Of a DNA stretch of 64,000 bases, positions 1-8,281 are shown piece after piece; position 1 is the first letter of the stretch, and every line of letters begins with the position of its first letter. Origin of the DNA: Ga0077555 sp050250755 (GTDB taxonomy: Bacteria > Pseudomonadota > Alphaproteobacteria > Rhizobiales > Hyphomicrobiaceae). The stretch spans positions 1-64,000 of the forward strand of contig JBFWOB010000027.1 in assembly GCA_050250755.1 (NCBI GenBank), written 5' to 3'. Below the pieces are notes generated by a model. The model was not told the origin of the DNA. It ran no database searches and saw only the letters and a list, made by a program, of their open reading frames with translations. The position numbers were made by a program, and so were the translations under genes.

Positions 1-56
1 CTTTCGGGCAGTAGAGTTAGTTGGCCACGATCTGCTTCCTCGATGAACCGCTTCAT
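1..56 (-). CDS. IS1182-family transposase, N-terminus only
   Basis: The reverse strand from 56 reads MKRFIEEADRGQLTLLPE and then leaves the window. This matches from memory the conserved opening of IS1182-family transposases of Hyphomicrobiales (Met-Arg/Lys-Arg-Phe-Ile-Glu, then Gln-x-Thr-Leu-Leu-Pro-Glu). Only 18 residues are visible, so neither intactness nor the exact subgroup can be judged. The protein would be a DDE transposase that moves the element. Confidence 0.65.
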   Translation of the reverse strand, partial: MKRFIEEADRGQLTLLPE

Positions 57-125
57 GCGCCTGCCCCCGCCGCAGATTCAGAAATAGAATCATAGCAGGC
101 GCTGCGTTTTCACGCAGTCAGGGTC
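1..125 (-). mobile_element. End of an IS1182-type insertion sequence (partial)
   Basis: The first bases hold the start of a leftward transposase gene, and just upstream of it (about 102-130) is a GC-hairpin (CTGCG/CGCAG) around a TTTTCACGCAGTC motif that resembles the terminal repeats of IS1182-family elements I know from rhizobia. The exact outer boundary cannot be fixed because the rest of the element is outside the window. It lies at the left flank of the plasmid-like element, so it may be inserted in it. Confidence 0.5.
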
Positions 126-222
126 ACTCGCGTCGCGCATCTGGCGGCGCATATCAAGGATAGGCCAAAACCGGACGGCGTTAGGAAGTTGAGAATAGTC
201 GGCCTTACGTGAACGAATGAGA

Positions 223-1803
223 TCAAAACGGGATCTCGTCATCTACCGTGCCTCGCATAGCTATCCGCCGAATAGTCACCATGCGGCCGTGCTCGGTTTT
301 CGCACCGGCGGTGATCTCGAGGCCCTGCTCGCGCAGGAGGCGCGCGTGATTGCGCATCAGGTTGGCGAGGCGATGCGGGCTTGCCGGCCACTCCGGGGAG
401 CGCGACGTGGCCTCGTCGGCCCGGTTTGTGAGAGCGGTGAGCAGGCGCTTGTAGGTGCCGGTCCACACCTGATCCGCGGCGAGAAGCTCGAACAGCGCCG
501 CGATCACCAGATTGTTGTCCTGCGTGGCGATCAGGGCATCGCGCTGGTTGGCCGCCAGCAGCTCTGCGAACGGCGTGGCGCAGCCGAACGGTTCGGCGGC
601 GGTAGCGAGCTTGGCGAGCAACGACAAGCGCGTCGGTTGCGCGAGCGTGGTGGTCGCATAGTTGGCCAGGGCGCGCGCGAGCAGGTCGCAGATGTAACCC
701 ATGACCAGCGGCAGGTCGGCCTCGGTGCGGTTGACGGCATCGGGCGCGAGGTGGGTGATGCGGGACAGATGGATGGAGATGCTGCGGTCGAGGAAGTCCT
801 GGCGTGGGATATCCGGGTGGATGCCGTTGAGCAGGATGGGGTTGTGGGCCCGGAGCAGCAGCTTGTCGGCATCGGTATAGAATTTGCGCTTCTTGACCGC
901 GCTGGCGGTGGTGAGCTGGCACAGCGCGTCGGAGAGGCTGCCCTTGATGAAATCCACGTTGTCGTAGGAGAGGAGATGCGTGTCCTGGGCATCGACGTAA
1001 AGGTCGTCGAGCCTCGTCGGCTTGGCGGCGACCGTGGCGAGTTCGTTGTCGATGAGGCGCTTGAGGGTTTTGGCGAGCGTTGACTTCCCCGACCCCGCCT
1101 CGCCGGTGATGATGATGGTGGGATAGCTGAAGCTGGCGTTGAAGCTCGACGGGATGAGGCAGCCGAGGATGGCGCCGAGCAGGAGCTTGGCGTCCTCGGC
1201 GGAAATTCCCGGCGGCAGGATGCGCAGGTAGGCGGCGTGGCCGTCGTCGCAGGACTCCGGCAACGGCAGCGAACGCTGCATGGGAAACCGCACGAACAGC
1301 GGCGCGAGCGGGACATCGAGGTTCCAACCGGTGGACGTGATGCGCACGCAGAGGCCGTCGTCGCGTGAAAGGTCGATCCAAAGCTCACCATCCTCCGGTA
1401 GCCAGGCGACACGTTTGAAAACCGGCCGTGTCCTGGCGATGCGATGGGCCTTGGCGCTGAGGAACTCCTGAATGTCGTGGAAGCCGCTGCGGCTGATGAC
1501 AGCCTCAGGGGCACCATGCGCGAAGGTATCGACCAGTCGGTTGAGATGGTCGTGAAACGTCGCCGCGTTGAGGCGGACGAGCATGGGCGCCTCGCCGTTG
1601 GAGATTTCCACGTAAAGGTCAGAAAGGTCAGGAAAGTCAGCCTCGACCCGGACAAGGACGATTTTGTTCAGCAAATACAGGCGGAACTCGGCGTCGAACC
1701 CGGCTGACTTTGGGTCTGACGATTGGGTCAGCGGCTGACCTTCGCGCGCGGCTTGCGGCTCGGCATCGTCGAACGGCGCGTCGAAATCGCGGCGGCGGGG
1801 CAT
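223..1803 (-). CDS. D5-like / primase-helicase type P-loop ATPase of the mobile element
   Basis: A 526-residue protein. A Walker A motif GEAGSGKS lies at residues 234-241, and a Walker B-like stretch (LLSYDNVD) follows about 60 residues later. The layout, with an uncharacterised N-terminal half and then an ATPase with 'NPILLNGI' and 'DRSISIHL' segments, resembles phage D5-type or ICE-borne helicase ATPases. I start it at the ATG at 1803, five bases after the upstream membrane-protein gene; the frame stays open further upstream, but that part overlaps two other genes and is not coding. It is the last gene of the leftward operon. A role in unwinding element DNA during replication or transfer is an inference. 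Confidence 0.7.
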   Translation of the reverse strand: MPRRRDFDAPFDDAEPQAAREGQPLTQSSDPKSAGFDAEFRLYLLNKIVLVRVEADFPDLSDLYVEISNGEAPMLVRLNAATFHDHLNRLVDTFAHGAPEAVISRSGFHDIQEFLSAKAHRIARTRPVFKRVAWLPEDGELWIDLSRDDGLCVRITSTGWNLDVPLAPLFVRFPMQRSLPLPESCDDGHAAYLRILPPGISAEDAKLLLGAILGCLIPSSFNASFSYPTIIITGEAGSGKSTLAKTLKRLIDNELATVAAKPTRLDDLYVDAQDTHLLSYDNVDFIKGSLSDALCQLTTASAVKKRKFYTDADKLLLRAHNPILLNGIHPDIPRQDFLDRSISIHLSRITHLAPDAVNRTEADLPLVMGYICDLLARALANYATTTLAQPTRLSLLAKLATAAEPFGCATPFAELLAANQRDALIATQDNNLVIAALFELLAADQVWTGTYKRLLTALTNRADEATSRSPEWPASPHRLANLMRNHARLLREQGLEITAGAKTEHGRMVTIRRIAMRGTVDDEIPF

Positions 1804-1808
1804 GGCGG

Positions 1809-2624
1809 CTATGACCACTTGTATCGGGGCGGCGACGGCGGAGCAGGGGACGCGGTGCTTGCAGGAGGCGCCAGGGCGGCCTGTGGTTGCGTTTTCGTGG
1901 GCTCGGCGACCCGGAGGTCGACGGAACGTGCATGAGCTTTCACAGGTGCGTTCTGAGCAGCGGGAGCGGCCGGCTTGCCGGTGGCATAGAAGGCGATGCT
2001 GGCGATCAGCTCGATCAGCAGGGCGGGCCAGAACGCGATCCAGAAGACGACGCTGGAAAAATCGATGCCGGTGAAGCTGGCGATGCCCCGGGCCTCGGGA
2101 TTGGCGGTGACAAGCCTGGTGCGTGCCAGGATCGTCTCGGCCGACGCGCGCTCCGTGCGGGTGCGGGCGACATTGGCGCAGAAGGATCGATGACGGCTCT
2201 TGATGGCCTGGCAGGCGCTGCTGGCGGCCCATAACGGGTTTCGTTCGGCGCTGGCGAGTGCGGCGGTTGCATCGTCGTAGTGGCGCTGCGCGCGGGCGCG
2301 CTCCTGCTCCTCGGCGGCAATGCCGCTGCTGGCGGTCGTGCGGGTGGTGGTGATGGTGCTGTAGCCGCAGAACGTGGAATAGGCGAGGGCGAGCGGCCAG
2401 AGCAGCGCCGCGATAAGAAGGGCCCGAAGCCTGAACCCTTGCGTCCACTGGTTCGCGGCCGCCGGCAGAAAACCGCATTTGCACAGGTCGATTGTGGCCG
2501 CGATGGCGAGCATGCCGAGTTTCTGCGGCAGCTCTGCGCCCTGCGACCAGCCATAAAGCCCGTTGCAGACGAGGGTCGACGCGACGGCGCCCCAGGCGCC
2601 AAGGCGGGCGAGCGTGAGGGTCAT
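1809..2624 (-). CDS. Multi-spanning membrane protein of the transfer/replication operon
   Basis: A 271-residue protein. Hydrophobic segments are visible near residues 10-30, 33-50, 60-85 and 190-220, with a charged, Ala/Glu/Arg-rich helical stretch between the third and fourth (about 100-170) and a Pro/Ala-rich tail. The start at 2624 overlaps the stop of the methyltransferase gene as ATGA, which implies translational coupling. I do not recognise a family. Its place directly downstream of an FtsK-type translocase suggests a membrane part of the DNA-transfer apparatus, but that is inference from position only. Confidence 0.7.
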   Translation of the reverse strand: MTLTLARLGAWGAVASTLVCNGLYGWSQGAELPQKLGMLAIAATIDLCKCGFLPAAANQWTQGFRLRALLIAALLWPLALAYSTFCGYSTITTTRTTASSGIAAEEQERARAQRHYDDATAALASAERNPLWAASSACQAIKSRHRSFCANVARTRTERASAETILARTRLVTANPEARGIASFTGIDFSSVVFWIAFWPALLIELIASIAFYATGKPAAPAAQNAPVKAHARSVDLRVAEPTKTQPQAALAPPASTASPAPPSPPRYKWS

Positions 2625-3207
2625 CGCGGCCCCCCGTTCTGCAGTTTGGTTTTGAAGCGGGCGGTCGACAGCCACCACAACGACGGGCGGCCGACATGAC
2701 CAGGTTTCCAGACGCACCAGGCGAACCGCGTTTGCACAGGGAGGGCATCCGGGCGAAGACCGGGACGGAACACCAACTGGTCAACGATATAGATCGCGGC
2801 CGGAGGCCGGCTGATCCACATGGCCGTGCGGATGGGATGGGCCAAGCTCGCAAGGTCGACGAGCATGACGACGCTGCCGCCAGTCTCGCGGGTGAGATGG
2901 AGCGCGTGCCTGATGAAACGATCGGCCAGGCCACGCCCGAAGGGCGGATTGGTAACAATGTGCCGGGCGCGTGAGCTGGACGCGGTCAGGAAGTCGACGC
3001 CGGATTCGCCGTAGCCCCCCGGTCAACGAGGTCGGTCGCGACGACCCGATAGCCAGCGCGGACGAGCACCTTGGCGATGGCGCCATCACCGCACGCGGGC
3101 TCCCAGATGGGGCCATCGAAGCGCTCGACGGACAGCAGCGCGCGCGTACCTTCGGGCGGCGTCGGATAGAAGTCCAGGGGATCGCGCCGGAATGGATGCG
3201 CGCTCAT
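2621..3207 (-). pseudogene. DNA adenine-N6 methyltransferase, frameshifted at a G6 tract
   Basis: Reading leftward from the ATG at 3207, the protein opens like class I MTases of phages and plasmids (DFYPTPP, then WEPACGDGAIAKVL as the SAM motif I, then VVATDLVDRG). The frame then shifts at a run of six G (C on the + strand, about 3017-3022). The remainder continues in another frame with the catalytic NPPFGRG motif IV, VMLVDLASL and WCVWKPG, ending at 2621. The combined length is about 195 residues, normal for this family. The start overlaps the stop of the FtsK-like gene and the stop overlaps the next start. Real mutation, short-tract slippage and sequencing error all remain possible. Confidence 0.8.
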
Positions 3208-4538
3208 GGGCGGGGCTCCGGCGGCTTGACCATGGGAACCTGGATCAAGGTGCGTCGGCTGCTCTCGCCATCGTGATGGACAGCACGGCCGATGGGCAGC
3301 GTGCGAATGTCGGCGGGGACGGCCGGCGGCGTGAACTCGCCGAACAGGGCCTGCCAGTGCGCCGCCAGCGGCAGCCGGAAGGAGACGATGCTCGGCAGCG
3401 TCGCGCGGATGCCGGTGGCGATGTCGCGCTCGACAGGCTCCTGCACCACCAGCACCAGGCGAATGCCGACCTTTCGGCCACGCTTGCCGAGGTGCATCAT
3501 GGCGTGAAGGAACGCTGCGTGGGCCTCCTTGGCTTTCCGGTCGCCACCTTCGGCCGTGTTGAAGGCGCCCCATTCGTCGATCAGCAGAAGAATGTAGTCG
3601 CCCATCTTGTCGCGCTTTTCGCGAACGAGGCGGGCGGTGCGGTCCTTCATCGTGGTCTGCAGCTGCCCGGCGAGGGCTGCGAGATGCTCGGGCTCGTTGT
3701 CGACGGTGAGCTTCGGGTGCAGGTCACGGTAGCGTTCGAAGGCGACCCCTTGCCCGCACACCGCGTAGATGTGCTCGAACTGGTCGATGGACTGGAGGCA
3801 AGAGCGCAGGAGAAGGTGCAGGAACACGCTTTTTCCCATGCCGGGCGTGCCGGCGATCAGGGTGTGGGTCATGCGCTCGAGCGCCACATGGAACGGGCGC
3901 TGCGTCTCGACATCGATGCCGAGCATCAGGTGGCCGGGCTTGAGCCAGGCCGGGTTGAAGGCAATCTCGCGCGGCAGCTCCGGACGGCGCTCCAACGTGA
4001 ACGTGGTCGCGGTGGTGTCGGCGAGGCGCCAGTTGCCGCCGAGCCAGGCCGATGCGGCCGGCAGCGCGAGCGCAACGCGGTCGCGATCGATGACGCCTGA
4101 TGTGACCACGTAGACGAGACGGCCGCTGGCCGGATCGGAGCGCTCGAAGCACAGGTGCGGAAACACGTTGCCGACGGCGAGATCGAGATAGGGCATCAGC
4201 AGGGCCGGCCGCGCGGCCGGTTTCAAGGCATTGAAGTCGATCTTGCGCGGCGGCCCGCCGAGCAGTGGCGCGATCATGTCGGCAAGAAGGATCTGGTAGC
4301 GGGCCCGGGCCATCCGCTTGATCTCGGCGTCGGCGCGGCGGCACAGCGCGATGGCGTCGCCGAGCGCATCGGGATTGCCCAGGTAGTCGGTAAGCGCGCT
4401 ACGCGCGCGGTGGTTCGCCTCGGCCGTGATCTCGGCGGCGGCGATGAGCCGGCCGAGATTGTCGACGGCGCGCTGGTCGGCATCGATGGCCTTGATCAGC
4501 GTCAGCGCCCGTTTCATCTGCTGGGGGTCGAGGTTCAT
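3204..4538 (-). CDS. FtsK/SpoIIIE-type DNA translocase
   Basis: A 444-residue protein with the FtsK ATPase core in its C-terminal half: Walker A GTPGMGKS at 230-237, Walker B LLLIDEW at about 317-323, then a Gly-rich 'GKRGRKVGIRLVLVVQEP' stretch typical of the RecA-like motor. The N-terminal 200 residues are helical and show no obvious membrane span. In actinobacterial AICEs a protein of this class moves double-stranded DNA between cells; in other elements such proteins are coupling ATPases. The gene is coupled by ATGA overlaps to both the 105-residue gene upstream and the methyltransferase downstream. No relaxosome or type IV secretion genes are visible in this window. Confidence 0.85.
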   Translation of the reverse strand: MNLDPQQMKRALTLIKAIDADQRAVDNLGRLIAAAEITAEANHRARSALTDYLGNPDALGDAIALCRRADAEIKRMARARYQILLADMIAPLLGGPPRKIDFNALKPAARPALLMPYLDLAVGNVFPHLCFERSDPASGRLVYVVTSGVIDRDRVALALPAASAWLGGNWRLADTTATTFTLERRPELPREIAFNPAWLKPGHLMLGIDVETQRPFHVALERMTHTLIAGTPGMGKSVFLHLLLRSCLQSIDQFEHIYAVCGQGVAFERYRDLHPKLTVDNEPEHLAALAGQLQTTMKDRTARLVREKRDKMGDYILLLIDEWGAFNTAEGGDRKAKEAHAAFLHAMMHLGKRGRKVGIRLVLVVQEPVERDIATGIRATLPSIVSFRLPLAAHWQALFGEFTPPAVPADIRTLPIGRAVHHDGESSRRTLIQVPMVKPPEPRP

Positions 4539-4852
4539 GGCAGGGGGCGGAGGCTGGCGTTGAGCTCGGCGAGCCTGGCTTCAAGCGTGCGCCGCTCCTC
4601 GGCGAGGTAGCGGCGACGCCATGCGAGCCTGTCGAGGAACATCGCCGCCGTCAGGCGGGGTTCGTGCTCGGCGTAGGCGGTCCAGCTGTCACGCAGGCGT
4701 TGCATGTCGGCAGGAAGCACTGGCCCGCCGGCGGTCGGCACCGGCACGAACGGCTTGAGTGCCGTCGATGTGCCCGGTCGAGGCGGCGGCAGGGGCGGCC
4801 TGCGCCCCGGCCGCAGGCGTCGCCACCGCGCCTTGAGGCTGTCGAAGGCCAT
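4535..4852 (-). CDS. Small protein encoded upstream of the FtsK-type gene
   Basis: A 105-residue protein with a very basic, Pro/Arg-rich N-terminus (about 1-30) and a helical C-terminal half rich in Arg, Glu and Leu (about 50-100) that may form a coiled coil. Its stop overlaps the start of the FtsK-like gene by four bases (ATGA), so the two are probably translated together. I do not recognise a family. An accessory or DNA-binding role for the translocase is only a positional guess. Confidence 0.6.
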   Translation of the reverse strand: MAFDSLKARWRRLRPGRRPPLPPPRPGTSTALKPFVPVPTAGGPVLPADMQRLRDSWTAYAEHEPRLTAAMFLDRLAWRRRYLAEERRTLEARLAELNASLRPLP

Positions 4853-4861
4853 GGCTGCCCC

Positions 4862-5410
4862 TCAACCGATGCGGCGCGAGACGTAATGGGCGTAGTGGAT
4901 GCCGCTGTCGGCCGCCGGCGTGATTTCGAACAGCCGCCTGGGCCCGTGGTCCGGCGCATAGCTTTCCATGGTGCCGGCCTGGAGGCCGTAGCGGGCGCGC
5001 GTCTGCTCGAGCGGAGCGTTGGGCGCGAAGTGGTACCAGTAGGTGATGCGCAAGCCTTTGCGCTTCATGGTGGTCACCGAATACATGATGGTGTGCGCCA
5101 GCAATCGCGAGATGGCCTCGGTCATGGAGCGGCCGCCGCTCATGTCGACGCTGATGGTGGCGTCGCGGACGATCTCGTCGAAGCGCAGCGTGGCCTCATC
5201 GGCGACAAAGCCATCGTAGCCGATGCCGCGCACGGTTAGCGCGATGATCGCGCCGTCCGCATAGCCTTGCTGGGCGATGCGGATCTGGTCGGGGTCCATG
5301 CCGAAGGCATTGAGCAGATCGCCGAGCACGGTGGCGCGTGCGGTGAGCTGCGGCACCACGGTGGCCTGAAGCTGCGTCACCGGGCGGGGCGGGTCGAGTG
5401 TAACGGTCAT
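4862..5410 (-). CDS. Protein of unknown family, possibly HORMA-like
   Basis: A 182-residue soluble protein. The N-terminal third is a helix followed by alternating strands (GAIIALTVRGIGYDG, then a second strand); after a Gly-Gly turn come a long helix (about 100-120) and a strand with GLRITYWYHFAP. This strand/helix order, and the ~180-residue size, read to me like the bacterial HORMA fold. The gene next to it on the same strand encodes a TRIP13-like AAA+ ATPase, the usual partner of HORMA proteins. Neither point is proof: I see no diagnostic motif, and the similarity is a recollection of fold pattern. No CD-NTase gene is near, so a CBASS function is not supported. Confidence 0.4.
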   Translation of the reverse strand: MTVTLDPPRPVTQLQATVVPQLTARATVLGDLLNAFGMDPDQIRIAQQGYADGAIIALTVRGIGYDGFVADEATLRFDEIVRDATISVDMSGGRSMTEAISRLLAHTIMYSVTTMKRKGLRITYWYHFAPNAPLEQTRARYGLQAGTMESYAPDHGPRRLFEITPAADSGIHYAHYVSRRIG

Positions 5411-5432
5411 GTGCTGTTCCTTTCGTTGCTGG

Positions 5433-6359
5433 TCATTCGGACGTGCGGTTGGCCCACAGGAAGTTCATGGGCCGCGCGGAGCGGCAGGCCGCGGCGAGTT
5501 TGGTGATCAGCGCCGTGTCGAGCGGCCGGCGGGCGGCGAGCGCTTTCTGCACGGCGGCGGGATCGAAGCCCGTGGCCTTCATGACGGCCTGGATGCGGGC
5601 CGCCTTGTAGTCGCTGTGGAGCGCCGGCCAGAACGCGATCGGCTCCTTGGCGTAGGTCCGATAGAGCTTGTCGATGAACTGATGCTCGGCGGTGGTCGCC
5701 GGCGCGAACAGGCTGCGCGCCAGTGCGTGCTTGGTCTCCGGTTCGACCGTGTGCGTGATCACCTTGGCCCGCATCTGCCGGAAGAGGCTGGGCGCGATCC
5801 TGCTGGCATCGTTGGCCGTCGCCAGAAGCGGGATCGGCAATCCCGCATGCGTGACGTGGAGCCTCCGGTTTCCCGAAAGGTTCTGGAGGTGCCCGATCAC
5901 GTCGGCGGTGTTGACCGTGTGCCCGGTATTGTCGCCGACCGTCAGCGTGGAATGGTCCACGTCGTCGAAGAAGGCGGCGATCGGCTGCTGATAGCAGCGC
6001 GAGAAGCGCTCCGCCTCCTGCAGGGCCTCGGTGACCGCCTCCGTGCCACCGCCCTCGTGCTTCGAGCCGAAGATCGAGGGTGGCAGCAGCAGGACCGCGA
6101 TATTCATCGCCAGAGCGGCACGAAGCGTGCTCTCGGTCTTGCCGATGCCGGGCGGGCCTTGCACCAGCAGCGTACGCGGCGTGGCCGGGCTCTCGTCCGG
6201 CAGCTGATGCTGCATGAGGAAGGCCTGCACCGCGCTCTCGAGCCGGGGGCTCGGGATATAGGTGCCGGGGAGCAGCTGGCCCGGCCGGTGGATGTGCGCA
6301 GCGAAGCGGCTGATCGTCGGCGGCTTCGACGGCGGCAGGCGATTGACGATGTCGTGCAT
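5433..6359 (-). CDS. AAA+ ATPase, TRIP13/Pch2-like
   Basis: A 308-residue AAA+ protein: Walker A GPPGIGKT at 68-75, Walker B AAFFDDVD at 128-135, sensor 1 LLATAND at about 178-184, then a helical lid (EPETKHALARSLF...). The short form with a small N-terminal segment and one AAA+ module, and its position beside a possible HORMA-like protein, fit bacterial TRIP13-like remodelers, which use ATP to open the HORMA safety belt. Another AAA+ subclass (for example a plasmid replication ATPase) cannot be excluded. It lies between the small genes of the HUH Rep cluster and the FtsK-type genes, so it most likely acts in element replication or transfer. Confidence 0.65.
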   Translation of the reverse strand: MHDIVNRLPPSKPPTISRFAAHIHRPGQLLPGTYIPSPRLESAVQAFLMQHQLPDESPATPRTLLVQGPPGIGKTESTLRAALAMNIAVLLLPPSIFGSKHEGGGTEAVTEALQEAERFSRCYQQPIAAFFDDVDHSTLTVGDNTGHTVNTADVIGHLQNLSGNRRLHVTHAGLPIPLLATANDASRIAPSLFRQMRAKVITHTVEPETKHALARSLFAPATTAEHQFIDKLYRTYAKEPIAFWPALHSDYKAARIQAVMKATGFDPAAVQKALAARRPLDTALITKLAAACRSARPMNFLWANRTSE

Positions 6360-6362
6360 GGT

Positions 6363-6614
6363 TCAGGCCCTTGGGCTCGGGTTGTCGCTGTCGGTCGGGC
6401 TGAAGGTCTCTTCGGCGAAGGCGTCGACATCGAGGGCCACGACCTTGGTGTCGGCATCACCGCTGTCGGGCGCGCCGATCAGCGCGAGGAGTTCCGCGAA
6501 CGCCTGGCGCTCGGCGGCTGGATCGATCGGCACCTGCTGCGGCGCGGGATCGATGGGCTGGTTGTCCTGGGCTTGGCTTTTTTCGGCCGCCCAGTCGTAG
6601 GTTTTGTCGGACAT
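6363..6614 (-). CDS. Small acidic protein of the mobile element
   Basis: An 83-residue protein, rich in Asp, Pro, Ala and Gln, with the low-complexity look of an intrinsically disordered linker protein. The ATG at 6614 is chosen because the sequence from MSDKTYDW onward looks coding, while the upstream extension is Arg/Ser-rich and overlaps the spacer. It ends four bases before the AAA+ start, so it is probably co-transcribed with it. No family recognised. Confidence 0.5.
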   Translation of the reverse strand: MSDKTYDWAAEKSQAQDNQPIDPAPQQVPIDPAAERQAFAELLALIGAPDSGDADTKVVALDVDAFAEETFSPTDSDNPSPRA

Positions 6615-6690
6615 GATGGATCTCGTTTCCGGATGCGTTCGGGACATGAATCCGGCGCAGCGGGCTTTGCCGCGCCGGAAGCGACGTGTG

Positions 6691-7005
6691 TTATTCGGCA
6701 ATGCGCGGTGAGGGGATCGGCTCCGAGCCGACGGCGAGCGTGTAGTAGATTGCCTTGCCGTCACGAGACGGCCGGGGCGTTTCCACCTCGAACAGATAAA
6801 ACGCGTCTTTGGTGAGCGCGCGCTCCTGATCCTCGTCCCGAATCTTTACGTTCACGTCCTTCACGAGGCCGTTGCTGTGGTGGACGTAGACGACATATCT
6901 TCGCGTTAGGTCCGTCCGGCCTGTTTCGGCGTTGTGAAATTCTCGGCGGGAGAGTTCTTTGAATTGGCCACTGATGAAGTAGCCGGAGAGATAATCTGCT
7001 GCCAT
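6691..7005 (-). CDS. Small beta-rich protein, possible ssDNA-binding (OB-like)
   Basis: A 104-residue protein with many alternating hydrophobic/aromatic strands (YVVYVHHSNG, VNVKIRD, FYLFEVETP, IYYTLAVG). Size and position directly downstream of an HUH-type Rep gene recall the small single-stranded DNA-binding proteins of rolling-circle elements and filamentous phages. I see no definite family signature, so the binding role is an inference from context and strand pattern. Start at 7005 has a purine-rich stretch upstream. Confidence 0.5.
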   Translation of the reverse strand: MAADYLSGYFISGQFKELSRREFHNAETGRTDLTRRYVVYVHHSNGLVKDVNVKIRDEDQERALTKDAFYLFEVETPRPSRDGKAIYYTLAVGSEPIPSPRIAE

Positions 7006-7062
7006 TTTCGTGTCCTTTCTCTGCTAAAGCTTCACGGGGGAAACACCGGCCTTTCGACCGGA

Positions 7063-7977
7063 TTACGGAATGGGTTGCTGATTGCGTTGCCGGCGGAGCT
7101 TCATCGCATCTGCGAATATGCCGTCGTAGCGAAACAACCGCTGGCGCTTGAAAGCGCGATCGATGGCGAGCAGCACAGCGCCATCCGCAACCGGGCCGGC
7201 ACGTCGGTGCTCGTAGAAGCTGGGCGACAGCACGTACTTGGCGCACTCGACCGCAGCGATCTTGATGGATTGGACGTCCGTCTCGCCGCGCGGACCCTTG
7301 ATGGCCTTGACGTTCACCATCGGCAGGTAGGCGAGGCGCGCCGCATCGCGCCAGCCGCGACGCCAGTGGGCGTGGTGAATGGCCGGATAGCCGCCGGCAA
7401 AGTAGGTGTCGCCATCGACGATGATGATCGAGTGCGAGTGCACATGGGCCATGGGCTCGCCGCGGCGATTGCGGCCGACGGTCAGCTCGATGGCGGTGTA
7501 GTGGCCGCGAATGGCGCTCCTGATCCGATCGCCACGGAAAAAGCGTTTGAGGCTCGCCGTGTGATCGGCAAGCATGGCTGGCAACTCGGTGAGCAACGGC
7601 CGCGAGCGTGTTGTCAGCGTCAGAAAGAGCCCACGAAAATTAGCGGGGCCAATCCCCGCCGCGATATCGATCAGCTTGCGTACTTTCTCGCGATGGAGAT
7701 CGGCTGCAGCCCGTGCGCACGGCGGGCAGATGAAACGGTTCTTGCAGGCCCATGGACTCGAGAAGATGATTTTGGTCGGTTCGCCGACCGGCGTGACCAG
7801 GAAGTAGCGCTGGCACGCGGCGCATAGGTCGATCTTGGCCGCGATCCGCAAGGCCGCCGCTCTATCTTTGGAGGAGTCCAAGGTTCTCGCGGCAGATCTG
7901 ATGGCGCGTGCCGATTCCTTCGCGCTGCGATTGCGCAACGCGAAGGCCGCCATCCGCCGTTGGATCGCAGACGACAT
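7063..7977 (-). CDS. HUH-type rolling-circle replication initiator / relaxase-like protein (Rep_1-like)
   Basis: A 304-residue protein. It has an N-terminal Cys cluster (C52, C55, C78, C84, C87) that could bind zinc, an HUH motif HVHSH at 178-182 for the metal site, and ECAKY at 244-248, which matches the 'E-x-x-K-Y' catalytic-tyrosine motif of Rep_1 initiators, with Y248 as predicted nucleophile. Such enzymes nick one strand at a double-strand origin (or an oriT) and join covalently to the 5' end. The gene lies nine bases downstream of the excisionase-like HTH gene. The element also has a complete iteron replicon, so this protein may serve transfer or excised-form replication rather than maintenance. 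I saw no nick-site hairpin that I could defend. Confidence 0.75.
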   Translation of the reverse strand: MSSAIQRRMAAFALRNRSAKESARAIRSAARTLDSSKDRAAALRIAAKIDLCAACQRYFLVTPVGEPTKIIFSSPWACKNRFICPPCARAAADLHREKVRKLIDIAAGIGPANFRGLFLTLTTRSRPLLTELPAMLADHTASLKRFFRGDRIRSAIRGHYTAIELTVGRNRRGEPMAHVHSHSIIIVDGDTYFAGGYPAIHHAHWRRGWRDAARLAYLPMVNVKAIKGPRGETDVQSIKIAAVECAKYVLSPSFYEHRRAGPVADGAVLLAIDRAFKRQRLFRYDGIFADAMKLRRQRNQQPIP

Positions 7978-7986
7978 GGCGCCAGC

Positions 7987-8232
7987 TCACTCGTCGTCGC
8001 GGGGGTATTCGGAGGTCGAGGAGAAGCGCTGCGCCTCGAGCCACGCCTTCACGTCACGGCGCCGATAGCCCACCTTCGCGCGCTTGCCTTTGCCGAGTTT
8101 GATGTACGCAAGGCCGCTGCCGCCGTGCGCACGCATCCGTTCCAGCGTGGAAACGGAAAGACGAATGAGTTTGGCCGTTTCTGCAGTTGTCATAATCTCA
8201 TCGTCAAATATTTCAGATTTTTCGATCGACAC
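7987..8232 (-). CDS. Excisionase-like helix-turn-helix protein (AlpA/HTH_17)
   Basis: An 81-residue protein with TTAETAKLIRLSVSTLERMR as a MerR-type helix-turn-helix, then GSGLAYIKLGKGKRAKVGYRR as the wing and DVKAWLEA as the final helix. This is the HTH_17/AlpA pattern of excisionases and of small regulators of integrative elements. A second possible start is the Met at 8193, which begins the conserved domain. It heads the leftward gene block and probably controls excision or the rep/transfer genes. Confidence 0.75.
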   Translation of the reverse strand: MSIEKSEIFDDEIMTTAETAKLIRLSVSTLERMRAHGGSGLAYIKLGKGKRAKVGYRRRDVKAWLEAQRFSSTSEYPRDDE

Positions 8233-8281
8233 TGTCTAGCTCCAGCGTGTTATCGGGTGTTTCTGATAAATCTCTGAGTTT

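Noticed and set aside
217..1083. Long + strand frame of 288 residues
   Set aside because: It is the antisense of the D5-like ATPase with typical Arg/Gly-rich shadow composition.
1804..2958. Upstream extension of the D5-like ATPase frame to 911 residues
   Set aside because: It overlaps the membrane-protein and methyltransferase genes and its residues are Ser/Arg/Pro-rich as in antisense or out-of-frame translation.
3192..4100. Long + strand frame of 302 residues
   Set aside because: Antisense of the FtsK-type gene, whose Walker motifs and coupled overlaps are clear.
4862..6359. A CBASS defence system
   Set aside because: The TRIP13-like and possible HORMA-like genes have no CD-NTase or effector beside them; the context is replication/transfer.
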